From: Micrasema longulum
Lineage: Eukaryota; Arthropoda; Insecta; Trichoptera; Brachycentridae
DNA: 64,000 nucleotides
Reading direction: 5' to 3'
Assembly (NCBI GenBank): GCA_022494885.1
Contig: JAGVSM010003730.1
Coordinates: 392,333-456,332, forward strand
Shown: positions 21,324-32,039 of the stretch, piece by piece
How the letters are laid out: the number at the start of each line of letters is the position of its first letter
How positions within the stretch are numbered: the stretch's first letter is position 1
Notes under the pieces: generated by a model
The model's input: the letters and a program-made list of their open reading frames with translations, nothing else
What the model was told of the DNA's origin: nothing
The model's database searches: none
Made by a program: the position numbers and the translations under genes

Positions 21324-21519
21324 TTCAGTTTTTTTATACAACATATAATTTGTGAGACTTAAATAAAAAGTCGATAAGAGCTAAAATTATTATATTTAAC
21401 AAAATTTTCCTATAATCAATCATACAAGTCAGAAAAATGCTAGTTCAAAACATGTTATTACAAAGAAAATAAATATTAAAAATGTGTTTAAATAGAAAAT
21501 GATTACATCAGTGCTTGCT

Positions 21520-22638
21520 TATCTTCGTTCATTTCAATGTGAAGGTTGCGCTTGAGTTTGTTCAATTAATTTCTCCCATCGTGGATCCGTTTTTGCCACA
21601 TTAAGTATTAAATCGTTTTCCAAATTTAAGCGATTTCTTAGTTTATATTTTATTCGCGCCATTGATGAAAATGCCAACTCGCACAAGTACGGGGTAGAAA
21701 ATGGAATCAAACACTTCAAAGCCTCGGTTGTTAACTCCGGGTATTCTGTTTTTCTTTTTAACCAAAACGTATCCAAATTTTCAGACTTGAATTCCAAGTG
21801 TAACATCCCATCGGCAGATAGTTCCAGCAGATTCTCTTTGAGCTTAGTTGCTAAATTTGTCTCGTTTATAGCTGTATTTAAAAAACGGATTTAAGATCCA
21901 TCTTTGCCCAGTGTTATCTGATATCTCTTGCAGTGAGAAGGAATGGCACAATTTTTTCTTCAAATTATGTAACACCATTTTCATACCAGAAATATATGAG
22001 TTGATGTTGATCTCGTTTCCGACTTCTTCAATGAAAGCTGTGTGGATGAAAATGAATCAAAGTTGTTTTGATTTATAGATGATGACCACAATTAAAATTT
22101 TTTTATAAAGCCATGGAGTGTGTCTTTTACTGTAATAACATTTTCATCACGCCCTTAAAGGCTTTTATTCAAGTTATTTAAATGTTCAAATAAGTCAGAA
22201 AGAAAAGCCAATTTTAAAAGGAATTCCGGGTCAGAAATGAATTCAGAGTAATGTGACTTGGCTTGCTGTAAATATACTAATAGTTCAGCGCGAAGTTCCA
22301 TAACTCTGGTCAGTACTTTGCCTTTTAATAACCACCTAACTTCTGTATGGTAAAGCAAATTACGGTGTAGTGTCCCCATATCTTCACAAATGATTCGAAA
22401 CAATCGAGTCTGCATCGCTTTTCCTTTAATGGAATTTTCAATGTTAATAATAATACTAAGAACTTGACTGCATTCTTGCGGTAAGGATTTGGCTGCAAGA
22501 GCTTGGCGATGGAGAAAACAATGCATCTAACAAGCGTTTGGTTTCTGTTCTTTCATACATGGAAAAAAGGGTTAAGGGGTCGCGAAATATTTTTTGATAC
22601 TAGGGGGGTCGTGTCATAAAAAAGGTTGAAAAACGCTG
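21520..22638 (-). pseudogene. hAT transposon (ZBED-like transposase), broken
   Basis: The minus-strand frame 22526-22155 reads MHCFLHRQALAAKSLPQE, LHRNLLYHTEVRWLLKGKVL, RVMELRAELLVYLQQ and LAFLSDLFEHLNNLNKSL, the catalytic-domain region of hAT transposases related to ZBED/FAM200 genes. After about 350 bp of broken sequence, 21806-21534 reads YLCELAFSSMARIKYKLRNR, the hAT C-terminal dimerisation motif. The 5' terminal repeat is GGTTGAAAAACGCTG at about 22624-22638. Several frameshifts and the missing N-terminal BED region make it inactive. Confidence 0.8.
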
Positions 22639-22639
22639 A

Positions 22640-23275
22640 TCTAAAGTAATGCCAAGATCCTTTATTGACGAAACCATTGGAAAAGAAGTATTTTTTAGTT
22701 TTTAGTTTAATTGTATAGGTTTTTTTCGTCGCGAGAAAGATATTATTTTACATTTGTCAATGTTAAGTTGAAGACAATTGATGTCGCACCATTCATTAAA
22801 ACAATAAATATCATGTTGAAAAAGAAGACAATCATTGGGAGATTCAATCAGTTTAAGTACCTTGTTGTCATCAGCAAAACGCCAGAATTTTGTATTTCGA
22901 AAAACATTAATAATATCATTTATAAAAATATTAAATAATAATGGAGCAAGGTGGGCTCCTTGAGGTACTCCAGAAGTAACAGTGATTGGAGAAGACAAGG
23001 AATTATTAATTTGAATCCTCTTTTTTTTTTATTCACTTAGATAAAACCTGAAAAATGATAATAAAGGATCTCTTATACCAATGGCTTGTAATTTAGCCAG
23101 AAGAATTGTGTGATTGACTTTATCGAAAGCTTTAGAAAAGTCTGTATAAAGCACATCAGCCTGAAGATTGTCTTCGAGAGCACAAGTAATAGCAGTAGTA
23201 TAAGCAAGCAGATTGGTTGTAGGAAATGTGGGTATCATAATATTATTCTGCTTTTGCAAATAATCGTTAAATGGT
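22640..23275 (-). pseudogene. Jockey-like RT fragment
   Basis: The minus strand reads FPTTNLLAYTTAITCALED, VLYTDFSKAFDKVNHTILL, a break at a T-run near 23030, then ITVTSGVPQGAHLAPLLFNI, FWRFADDNKVLKLIESPND and WCDINCLQLNIDKCKIISF. FADD is intact. It is the RT palm only, related to but distinct from 17270-19480. Confidence 0.8.
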
Positions 23276-23279
23276 AAAT

Positions 23280-23735
23280 ACGTCTATAAATAAATACTTG
23301 TTTACACTCGTCCGTTGATGGACTTTTTCAGACTTCTTGGGAATATTATATACAAATTATGTAAAATGTTTTTTCCAAATAATAATTTTAAACAATAATA
23401 ATATTAAAAATATAATTGGTACAAGGAACAAGGGTAAATGTATTATAGTGTAATTGGAGTTGCAATAAGTGGAATTGTAGGGGAAATAGGACAAGATAAC
23501 TATATTGATTATCCGAGACAACTATGAATATTATGTAATATTATTCATTTCTGTACAACAATATAAAAAAGGTAAAAAATCTGATCCAGGGAATTAACTA
23601 TTCGACTTATTAAGCTGTCTTTAAAGTTTTTACGGCAGGAACAATTTACAATCGCTTATTCCTGAAAAACAGTGTTTTTTTAATCAGTTTCAGTTTTTTT
23701 TTTTAATAATTACAATTTGTGTAAATTTTTAAAGT
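23280..23735. other. No recognised feature
   Basis: AT-rich sequence, no supported gene. Confidence 0.4.
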
Positions 23736-23740
23736 CAGTA

Positions 23741-24101
23741 ATCATCATTATCATCATTATCATAATTCCCTTTTCCCACCCAGTGGTAAACTAAATGCCG
23801 CGTATTTTAATCATCTGTTACGTTAATGTAAGTGATAAGTCTTAAGCTTTAAGTGCCAGTCTAGGAATAATGAAATATTTCAGTTTGAACAACCTTTAAA
23901 ATCAGTATTTCACGTCCATCCTGCCAAATCTGACCCAAATGGGATCGCGCCAAACACTACACAACTAGGCGAACTTATGTTCACTCGAAACCCCTTATTC
24001 AGGATTTTTACCTGAGAGCAGCTATCGAGTTGAAAACCCTCGTTCAGGGTACTGGTTCTATCCTACACACTAGACTGTATTCTTCATCCGGCTAGACACG
24101 G
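23741..24101 (-). mobile_element. SINE3 copy, composite tRNA-type SINE
   Basis: On the minus strand it runs from a 5' leader (near 24100, GGATGAAGAATACAGTCTA) through CTCAGGTAAAAATCCTGAATA, a degraded tRNA-like part, to the same 3' half as SINE2 (CTTAAAGCTTAAGACTTATC, CCCACTGGGTGGGAAAAGGG) and an ATGATAATGATGAT tail. SINE3 differs from SINE2 by this extra 5' leader. Confidence 0.6.
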
Positions 24102-24109
24102 AAGTCCCT

Positions 24110-25220
24110 AAAAAGTTGAAATAAAAATGTATTCATAAATGGAGGGATTTTGCTGCTCTCTAGTAAAAATCCTGGAAAATTAAATCGAGTTAAATGTAAA
24201 TCTGCCTTGTTGAGAGGTCTTTGGCGCCTTTGCATATGCTTTTGATTTCTGGCAGTGCCGGCGTGAAATATTTGTTTAGAATGCAGTTTACGCTGCAGTA
24301 TTTCATCACCGTCACAGGCACAAAAGGGTATTTTCACGAATCGGTAATAACGTTCAAAATAGATGAAATATTTAAAGCGAATTTTTACGATTCTAATAAC
24401 TATCAATGTATAAATAAAAAACAAGTTTTCATTCATAATTTTCGGGTTAAAAAACGAAAACATACAAAACAGGTCTAAGTTGGGTCTCGTCACCTTGACG
24501 TCATGAGCGTCTAACAAAAACTGCACACAAGAATGACACGGTAACGTAATACGTGCCGTTTATCTCATAAGCCGTGAAAAGTGCTGTTTTCAAATTTTAA
24601 AACGCGAATTTATAAAATAAAAAAATATCCGACGTCGCGTCGCATGGAAAAAATGTAATACAGTTTCCTTCGTGTTTTTTTGCTTATTAAAAAAAGTTAA
24701 AAATCCCAGTGAAAATATGAGTGACTGATTGGAGACAGATTTACTTTATAGACTAGAGTGCACTCACAATAAGAGGGGCATTAAAAGCTGTAGAAAATGT
24801 CGATTCTAAAAATGCAAATCCAATAAATGGGAAGAAAGTAATTTTATGCTTTTAAAGTAATTACCCGTTCATTATATGTCATTCCGGTCCGTTTGTTACA
24901 TAACATAAGAGTCTCCTGACGAAGAGACTAGTACGTCTCGGAACTAGTAGGCATATGTATTTATTTATTTAACACTTTACACAAATATACATTTTATGTA
25001 CATATAAAGGCGGGCATATTGCCATAAAGCAATTTTTTCCAACATCCCTAAACTGTCCAGTTTGAGAAAATAAGAAGTTTATTTGCATATTTTAGGTATT
25101 AATAGTGAATCTTAATTTTATACAAAATTTTAAACAAAAATTAACTAAAAATCAACATTTTACTATGAAGAGAGGATATGGCTCGGTGAGTACTTATGTA
25201 AAAATGATTGCTGTCATAAT
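24110..25220. other. No gene; includes a weak hammerhead-like motif and a 3'-tail-like run
   Basis: 24913-24948 holds CTGACGA, GAGAC/GTCTC and GGAAC. From 24957 a TATTTATTTATTTAACAC run followed by CATATAAAGGCGGGCATATT looks like a minus-strand retrotransposon 3' end. The ORFs here overlap on opposite strands and show no family motif. Confidence 0.3.
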
Positions 25221-25225
25221 TCACA

Positions 25226-25514
25226 TAACGTACAAACGTGTCGGCCTCGTGGTGTAATGGTCAGCGCGTTAGCCTGCCATGCAAGAGGTCTCGGGTACGA
25301 TTCCCGACAAGGGTTGATGTGAAATATTTATTTGAATGGGTGTTTTCACACTAGAATATTTCATAGTCCCTGGACTGGTACCTGAAGCGAAAGCCTGATC
25401 ATCTTACCTTCATGTTAAAAAATGATCAAGATACGCTGCGATTGGTGTACCAATGCAGTGCCCTATGCACCATTAGGTGCGGAAAGGGAACGATATAATA
25501 ATTAACGTACAAAC
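25226..25514 (+). mobile_element. SINE2, full-length copy with target duplication
   Basis: The 12-bp direct repeat TAACGTACAAAC flanks it (25226-25237 and 25503-25514). The SINE (25238-25502, 265 bp) has a tRNA-Gly(GCC)-like head: GGTGTAATGGTCAGCGCGTT (A box), CTGCCAT anticodon-loop position, GGGTACGATTCCCGA (B box). The body carries TGATCATCTTACCTTCATG and a terminal hairpin GCACCATTAGGTGC. The intact duplication suggests a fairly recent insertion. Confidence 0.85.
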
Positions 25515-25660
25515 TAAGTACGCAATGCGCATTGTAATTACCTACTATTTTTAAATAAAAAAATAAAAACTTTCGTTCTAATGATTCAGTTAGATTTTTT
25601 AGAGGTTTCTTTTACTCGTAAATAACGTGCTGTGGGTTGTAAACCTCGGATCTCCTGTAG

Positions 25661-25806
25661 CCTTATTCTGTAACTAATTCGTTTCGTAAATTCATTCGTA
25701 TCGTATGAGAAAAAACGAGAGCAAAATACGATTTTTATTGCATTAGAGTGAGATGGATGTATTACGAACGAACGAATTTACATAACGAAGTTGTGACAGA
25801 ATAACC
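25661..25806. mobile_element. 146-bp MITE with CCTTATTCTGT/ACAGAATAACC ends
   Basis: The left arm CCTTATTCTGTAACTAATTC pairs with the right arm GAAGTTGTGACAGAATAACC, and inner GTAAATTCATTCGT with ACGAACGAATTTAC. The arms are about 45 bp, imperfect. No ORF. Superfamily unclear. Confidence 0.6.
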
Positions 25807-25809
25807 CTG

Positions 25810-26137
25810 CTGATCGGGAATCCGTTCTACCGAGGGACCACAAGTTTTCTCTAAATAAGGAAGGATGATGACTTTATCTTTTTAATAAAATAAACATATA
25901 AATATAAATATTATTTAAAGTTTTTTTTTTTCAATATAAATTCAATAAGAATGGATGATCAATTTTATTTTTTCACATAAAAACTAATTTATAAAAATAA
26001 AATAAATTAGGAAGGACGATCAATTTACCTTTTGCTTTTTTTTCCAGTGTCAAGTGTGAGCCAGCATTGTCACTAGAAGAAGAAGAAAACAAAGGTGAGA
26101 TTCTTTTATGCATACTATGTTTTGTTTGGTGTAGTCC
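25810..26137. other. No recognised feature
   Basis: AT-rich spacer. Confidence 0.4.
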
Positions 26138-26356
26138 TTAAGCGGTTAAGAGGATGCGCGGTTTCACTTTTTTCATACAAACGTATTCCCGTAATTTCTC
26201 CCTGGATAGCACTATAGCAATGTTTTTAACCTGTATAGATTGACTATTGATTGGCGTATTCCTTACGTTTGTTTTTATTGTTGTTGATAAATTATCCCAA
26301 AAACCGACTAGAAACCGCCTAGTTTTATCTGCCGTCTTTGGACGCACGGTATACAA
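26138..26356 (-). repeat. Family Y repeat
   Basis: Read in reverse it matches 61825-62044: CGTCCAAAGACGGCAGATA, CTAGGCG, GGGATAATTTA, then GGAGAAATTACGGGAATACG. Partial copies lie near 5640 and in the 50-53 kb unit. The minus-strand ORF over it has no known motif and is treated as chance. Confidence 0.5.
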
Positions 26357-26364
26357 ATGACTAT

Positions 26365-26625
26365 TGCCTCATGGTGTAATGGTCAGCGCATTAGCCTGCC
26401 ATGCAAGAGGTCTCGGGCTCGATTCCCGACGTGGTTGATATGAAATATTTATTTGAAATGGTGTTTTCGCACAGAAGATTTAATAGTCTCTGAGCTATTA
26501 CCTGAAGCGTAAGACTGATCATCTTACCTTCATGTAACTAAAATGATCAAGATACGCTGCGATCGGTGCAGTGCCCTGTGCACCATTAGGTGCGGAAAGG
26601 GAATGACGATGAGGATGATGATGAT
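26365..26625 (+). mobile_element. SINE2 copy
   Basis: It has a head GGTGTAATGGTCAGCGCATT, B box GGGCTCGATTCCCGAC, body CTTACCTTCATGTAAC, hairpin GCACCATTAGGTGC and a GATGAGGATGATGATGAT tail. The tail type suggests mobilisation by an RTE-like partner. Confidence 0.8.
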
Positions 26626-26639
26626 TTTTGAAAAAAAAT

Positions 26640-27505
26640 TAAACCTGGCGTTACAGAATACTTATTTCTGATACTCTTTCTTTTCAAAAAAATCTAAATC
26701 GGTTCAGTTTGGGGTACAGAATACGGGAGTACGAGACATCGATTCATAATCATAGTCATATTTCAAATCATATCATATTCTCAGGCATTATCACAATTTC
26801 GCACAATCTTCGTGAGAGTGACAGAAAAACTATTTTTTTTTAAATATCTATTCATCAGACCGCTCTTCTACTGTATAAAACGTCGTTTTTGTATCAGCGA
26901 TCATTTGTTATTTACACTATAGCAAGATGATCAGTCTTCCACTCCAGGCGCTACACTAGAAAAAAACACATATTAAATTAATGTAGCCTGGGGCCTCAGG
27001 ATCACACAAACCAGCCAATGACAGGTCATAATCTCTGAATGACTCAATTACAGTCCCTTAAAATAGCTTTGGTCTTTGTAAAAATATGTAAACCGCTTTA
27101 ATATTGGGTGTTAACCTAAATTTTGTGTGTTTTTTATTCCAAATAAAGAGAACAAGAAGACACAGCAAAAAAACTTACAACTTATCACTTAATAACTCTT
27201 CACCGTGCACTGCGCAAATAATGTGAGCAGCTTTGACAACTTTATTTCATCGATTGGACGCGAATAGAAAGAGATGTCGAAAATGATTACTTTCGTCTAC
27301 GTGACATTCTCATTTTGAAGGCTTGTAATCAAATAAAATAATACATGTAACTTAAAAACAAACTCAATGTCTTTTGGAGCAGAATTTTTTTTTCGAATGA
27401 CGCATAATCTTTACCGTTTTGTTGTACATTTGGTGCTTATTTTTAAATTTGGAAAAACACAGACACAACTTATGTTGACACCTAATATGTTCATTTTTGT
27501 AGTTT
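26640..27505. other. No gene; short FB1 core piece
   Basis: About 27009-27031 (AACCAGCCAATGACAGGTCAT) matches the FB1 core. The rest has no supported feature. Confidence 0.35.
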
Positions 27506-27510
27506 TAGAT

Positions 27511-27873
27511 TCATCATCCCCCTTTCCGCACCCTGTGGTGCATAGGGCACTTCATCGGTAAACCAAATGCAGCGTAGTTCGATCAACTATTAAATAAAGG
27601 TAAGATGATCAGTCTTACGCTTCAGGTGTTGGTCAAGGAATAATATAATATCGCAATTCAAAAAACCTTTTAAATCAATATTTCACGTCCACACTGCGTG
27701 AGAGCGAACGCAGCGAAGCGTGAAGGCGAACGCGTCAACCGCTACACAACGGACTTATCTCCACTCGACTTCCTTATTCAGCACTTTTACTCGAGAGGAG
27801 GCATGGAGTCGAAAACACTCGTCGTCTGATTCTATTTCACACACAAAACTGTATTCTTTATACATCTGGACAC
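27511..27873 (-). mobile_element. SINE3 copy with modified tRNA region
   Basis: On the minus strand: leader (AATACAGTTTTGTGTGTGAA, then CCTCTCGAGTAAAAGTGCTG), TTGTGTAGCGGTTGACGCG, a central GC-rich inverted stretch (CGCTTCGCTGCGTTCGC, 27709-27725), body CTGAAGCGTAAGACTGATCA and a CCTATGCACCACAGGGTGCGG hairpin. The anticodon region is replaced by the GC-rich stretch, which is unlike the other copies. Confidence 0.65.
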
Positions 27874-27879
27874 AGAGTT

Positions 27880-28185
27880 TTAAATTAGGTAGGTAATATT
27901 ATGGCATATCCATGTTATGTCACATTTTATTTCTTCGGTGTTAAAAGACCAACCAAACTCTCATAAACTATGTTTGGAGTGTTGCTTCGTCTAATGAATT
28001 TAATGAAAAGTGTAATGATACAATAACAAACCATCACGCCGTTTCCCCGTAGGGGAGGCAGATAACGGAATTGGAATGGAAAAAAATGACAACTTTAGTG
28101 GTAGTTGAAAGTAACAAATTAATCGTATGAGTAAAGTTAAGTCTACCATTTTGTATTTTTCAATGGAATTGTTTTTTGCACCACA
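27880..28185. other. No recognised feature
   Basis: Nothing supportable. CCGTTTCCCCGTAGGGGAGGCAGA near 28039 resembles the 3' end of the RTE-like elements (CTGCCTACCCCTACGGGGAAA) in reverse and may be a tiny RTE remnant. Confidence 0.35.
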
Positions 28186-28189
28186 ACAA

Positions 28190-28331
28190 GCCAGAAGGCT
28201 CAATTACAGTGGTGAATTACACCACAGAACACCTAGGCTTGAGATAAATCACTTTTTTTTGTTGTTCTCACCGGGAATCGAGCCGGAACATTCCATGCGA
28301 GCGTCTCAATCACTACCCCGCGGAGGCCGCC
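28190..28331 (-). mobile_element. SINE1 copy
   Basis: In reverse it reads GCGGCCTCCGCGGGGTAGTG, ATTGAGACGCTCGCATGG, TCCGGCTCGATTCCCGGTGA, then AAGCCTAGGTGTTCTGTGG. It has a tRNA-like head and the same body as 6146-6292. Confidence 0.75.
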
Positions 28332-28402
28332 TGATTATTTATTATTGTCATATCCGGGTGGAATGAAAAATACACTTTTTTATGTGAAATTGTTCCAGAA
28401 CC

Positions 28403-28642
28403 CAGGGCCCCGATTACAATGGGAAGTTAATAAAGTTACCTTGGACTGTATAAAGTCAAATCGAAAATTTGGTACAAAAATGAGTATATTTGTATCTTTG
28501 TATCTTCGTCGGTAATTTGTTATTAAACATGTTTAGAAAAAATGTATCCATATATCGGTATATTTTCATACAGAGATCTTAATTTTATTTTGTAGATAAA
28601 ATTGAAGATAACTCCTAACTTCCCATAGTAAAACAGGCCCTG
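28403..28642. mobile_element. M1 MITE, complete-looking copy
   Basis: The ends CAGGGCCCCGATTACAATGG and (reverse) CAGGGCCTGTTTTACTATGG are imperfect terminal inverted repeats. 240 bp, AT-rich, no ORF. Inside are a CTTCGTCGGTAA word and AATTTTATTTTGTAGATAAA. Confidence 0.65.
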
Positions 28643-28726
28643 CCGGTACGTTTATGACTCTATGGCTACTATTATGTCAAAATCCTGGAAAAAAAATGGA
28701 GATTAGTTCATCTCTTAGTGTGCTTT

Positions 28727-28903
28727 TTACTGCGTTTGCCTATCATGTTTGAAGTCTCATGTTGGATCTCAAATAAGTTCGACGAGAAATATTGATTTAA
28801 TATATAGTTTTTCATAACTCGCCTTTATGTATATGATCGATGATGATTGGAGTACCACTACAGTACTCTGTGCACAATCAGGTGCAGATAAGAGAAATAA
28901 GGT
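28727..28903 (+). mobile_element. Degraded SINE2/3 fragment
   Basis: CTGCGTTTGCCTATCATG and the 3' part GAGTACCACTACAGTACTCTG, GCACAATCAGGTGC match the SINE2 tail. The body is strongly diverged. Confidence 0.45.
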
Positions 28904-28909
28904 GTTGAC

Positions 28910-29180
28910 GAAATAATATCATTAACAAATCCGCTCACTTTTTTACTTGGGAACATCACACATCTTAGAGGGTTAGACATGGAATTATACATAATGACTG
29001 AACACTCAACAAAACTATGTACATACCTTTTGAAATTTACCTCACTTCACACTTCATCCTTTACAAATGAATGAATAAATAAATATAATTTTGTAAATAA
29101 ATAAATACATAGCCAATGTGACGGTTAATAGTTGATACTCACGACTCGCAATTTCATTTTATCCATATTTATATAACAAG
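28910..29180. other. No recognised feature
   Basis: AT-rich spacer. Confidence 0.35.
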
Positions 29181-29185
29181 CTGAG

Positions 29186-30124
29186 TTAAGGCTGTAGTCT
29201 GGTAAAACGCACGCAAAATGAGGAAATCATACGATTTTGCCATTTTAAAACGAATGTTTTTTTTTAATCGCGCAATAATAAAATAATAAAAAAAAATAGA
29301 TAAAAACAATAATTTTTAAAGGTATTTCTCTTTGAAAATATACTTAAAAGTTTTATGTAACTAAAATCTATTTACTTTTAGACCGGCAGATTACGCCATT
29401 TCAAATTTAGACTAAACTTAGGTATCTGGGATCTCAATAAAGACTAAGTATTGAACTAAAATTTGTTTTAATAATTCGAAGATAATAAATTGAACATGAA
29501 AGTGGCCGAAGCAAAATTTTAACTGGCCTTTACCGGTACTGATAAGGGCAGGTATGAAGGTCCTAAAAACGTTAATAAGATATTGTTAAAAATTTAATAT
29601 TAAAACCAGAATTATCTTCTTTTTTTAAAAATAGAATAAAATACAATTCTATAAAAAAAAATTCAACTAAAATATTTAAATAAATATATATTTTTAAAAG
29701 TATTATCGAAGGCATAATTTTACGTAGAAATAAAGGAAAATCACACAAAAATGCATGTAATTTAAAATCCTTGTATTTCTTTTCAAAAACAAAAAAATAT
29801 TATTTTTTTCAGCCACTTTCATGTTCAATTTATTATCTTTAAATGATTACAACAAATTTTAGTTTAATACCTAGTCTTTATTGAGATCCCAGATGCCTAA
29901 GTTTAGTCTAAATTGGAAATGGCGTAATCTGCCGGTCTAAAAATAAATAGATTTTAGTTACATAAAACTTTTTAGTATATGTTTTTAACAGAAATAATTG
30001 TTTTTATCTAATTTTTGTTTTGTTATTTTTTTATTATTGCGCGATTAAAAAAACATTCGTTTTAAAATGGCAAAATCGTATGATTTCCTCATTTTGCGTG
30101 CGTTTTACCAAACTACAGCCTTAA
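29186..30124. mobile_element. TTAA-flanked foldback element with ~300-bp arms
   Basis: The ends TTAAGGCTGTAGTCTGGTAA and TTTGGTAGTTTGGTAAAA-type mirror (CTACAGCCTTAA) are inverted. Arms of roughly 300 bp (about 29190-29512 and 29808-30120) pair with small indels; shared blocks include GCAAAATGAGGAAATCATACG, GACCGGCAGATTACGCCATT and AAATTGAACATGAAAGTGGC. TTAA at both ends is the target of piggyBac-type elements, though the tips lack the usual CCC. The 295-bp centre has no ORF. A transcript would fold into a very long hairpin. Confidence 0.75.
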
Positions 30125-30129
30125 CCCCA

Positions 30130-30870
30130 TCATCTGAACATGGATTAAGTAGGGTTTTTGTTTTTTTATTATTATAATCAAACCACAAATGTACTTGGAA
30201 AAAAAGAACTTGGTATCATAATTATAATATTACGGTTTGTAAAGGAGTAGTCATTTTACACAACCAAACGTGTGACAGCTCTACGCAAAACTGTTCCCCA
30301 GGAGTCATTTTATGGAAGTAAATACTTCAGTTAAAACCGTTTCGATAAACGTAAAAAAGATGGTGTAACTTTTCGTAGGTAAGTACGTACCTAGGTAATT
30401 CTTTACGATTGGATTCCAAAACTGAAAATAATTACTTTTTAAATGAATAATTATTTTTGCAAATGTCAAACTCCGCTCTTCTTACCTACAGGAGTGCACT
30501 TTATGCGGGAATGCGATTATAAAAAATGTTTTAAGTTCCAGGTAATATTATTTAATCGTTACCAAAAATCCAGTAAAACGAAATAAATCGGACCCATAAA
30601 ACATTATGTTCTTTGTTAACATTAAACTACAAACATTTTTTATATAAAAAAAATAACAGCCTCTCCTTTTTTGGTAAATGCATTCTCGTCGAATGCAGCC
30701 TTAATAGGTCGATGAATAATACATTGATACTCCTAACTTTTTTTTTCTTTTTATCGGATTGAACATTTTAAGAGCTATAAATATACCCATACCTAAGCTC
30801 ATCATTTTGCGAAAACCACATGTAAATCGGTCCAGTAATTATTTAGTCTATCGACTACTTACATACGAAC
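30130..30870. other. No recognised feature
   Basis: AT-rich sequence without an ORF or repeat that I can support. Confidence 0.4.
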
Positions 30871-30874
30871 ATTT

Positions 30875-30878
<4 letters not shown>

Positions 30879-30916
<38 letters not shown>
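30879..30916. repeat. (AT)n microsatellite
   Basis: Nineteen AT units without interruption. Confidence 0.95.
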
Positions 30917-30919
<3 letters not shown>

Positions 30920-31010
30920 GAAGATAAAATACAACTAAAAAAGACAAAAGAAAAAAAAAACCTACTTCGAGACAAGATCTGATATATTATTAGTGTTGGT
31001 ACACTTATTG
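30917..31010 (-). repeat. Jockey-like 3' UTR fragment
   Basis: It contains CGAGACAAGATCTG and a polypurine run as in the inverted 3' end at 50800-50965. Minus-strand reading fits the 9850-10412 family. Its tail would be the adjacent AT microsatellite. Confidence 0.4.
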
Positions 31011-31440
31011 TTTTTTATTTCCTCTTGGCGATCCTTCTTTGTTATTTTAGTAAATATTGATAATCTGTTTTTCAATGTTTAAAGTTGATAATTCTATGTA
31101 ATTACCTACGTAATATTATTATCATTCTTTCGTTATACGGTAAATCAAAACTCCTTTTGAAAACGCTGTTTAAAAACATTCGACGACTACTGTATTATAA
31201 ACCGAGTTTTGATATATGTAGCGGATTGCAAATTAATGCAGATTTAGATTTAGAACTGTTTTATACCTTGCCGTTAATAATCAGGTCATGTAATCTAAAA
31301 ATAATCAATTGGGAATATAATAAATTATTTCATTTTCACTCTTGGTGAAAATTGAAATCTAGCCACTGGTCCAAGAAAAGGTTTTTTTTTAATACTAGGA
31401 GAAGTAATTCGGTCAGATAAATTGAACCTGCATCAATAAA
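31011..31440. other. No recognised feature
   Basis: An 87-codon ORF at 31085-31348 shows no family motif and typical AT-rich composition. Treated as chance. Confidence 0.35.
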
Positions 31441-31444
31441 GGTC

Positions 31445-31990
31445 TCAGCATTTTAACTTCATAACAATCAACATAGCTCGCGCACCACATACCGCACACC
31501 GCATTTGAGGACATAAGGATTTCCTTGGCCTTATTGCTGAACAAGAAAATCTGCCCAAATAAGCTCTCTGTAATCTGGTAGCCTTGGCATCTTTGTGCTG
31601 AAAGAAGGTAATCCAGAAATACATAATATTCACTTCATTGGATTGATGAAGTGGGAAGTGAAGTCTTCACTGATTAAGATTAAATTGATTGGACATGATT
31701 AATTCACCGAAATGATTATAAAACTTTTTGAAAGCCACCAGATCTGTTTATCCGACAGGACATATAACAAGGCCATAGATAGTAGCTAGAAGCTCCATTC
31801 AGTAATTATAGAGAGGAGGAAAAGAACAAGACCACAGAATGTGTTCAGAAGATTGATTAGGATATCCGGAGCAGCACGAAAGAGAATCAACAATATTAAA
31901 AACAAATTATTTGTCATTAAATTTACCATGACCTGATAAAAACTGCGAAATCCAAAAAGAAAAGACAGGAAGAAAATAAAGGTAACCCTT
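31445..31990 (-). pseudogene. Family X: non-LTR C-terminal (RNase H-like end) fragment
   Basis: Minus-strand reading from 31870: SGYPNQSSEHILWSCSFPP, LVAFKKFYNHFGELIMSNQF, then FFQHKDAKATRLQRAYLGR and QMRCAVCGA. HILWSCP-type residues after a cysteine are typical of the tail that follows the RNase H or RT region in several non-LTR elements. The same series occurs at 42655-43200 and partly at 59213-59345. Stops are frequent. Confidence 0.5.
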
Positions 31991-32039
31991 CCTGAGCCGC
32001 GATTATAAACGGCTCTCTTCATCGGTATATACTGAGACG

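Noticed and set aside
25242..25320. Possible true tRNA-Gly gene
   Set aside because: The sequence continues into a SINE body, the anticodon stem is mismatched and many similar copies exist.
26138..26356. 72-codon minus-strand ORF
   Set aside because: It lies in family Y, whose other copies are not open in that frame.
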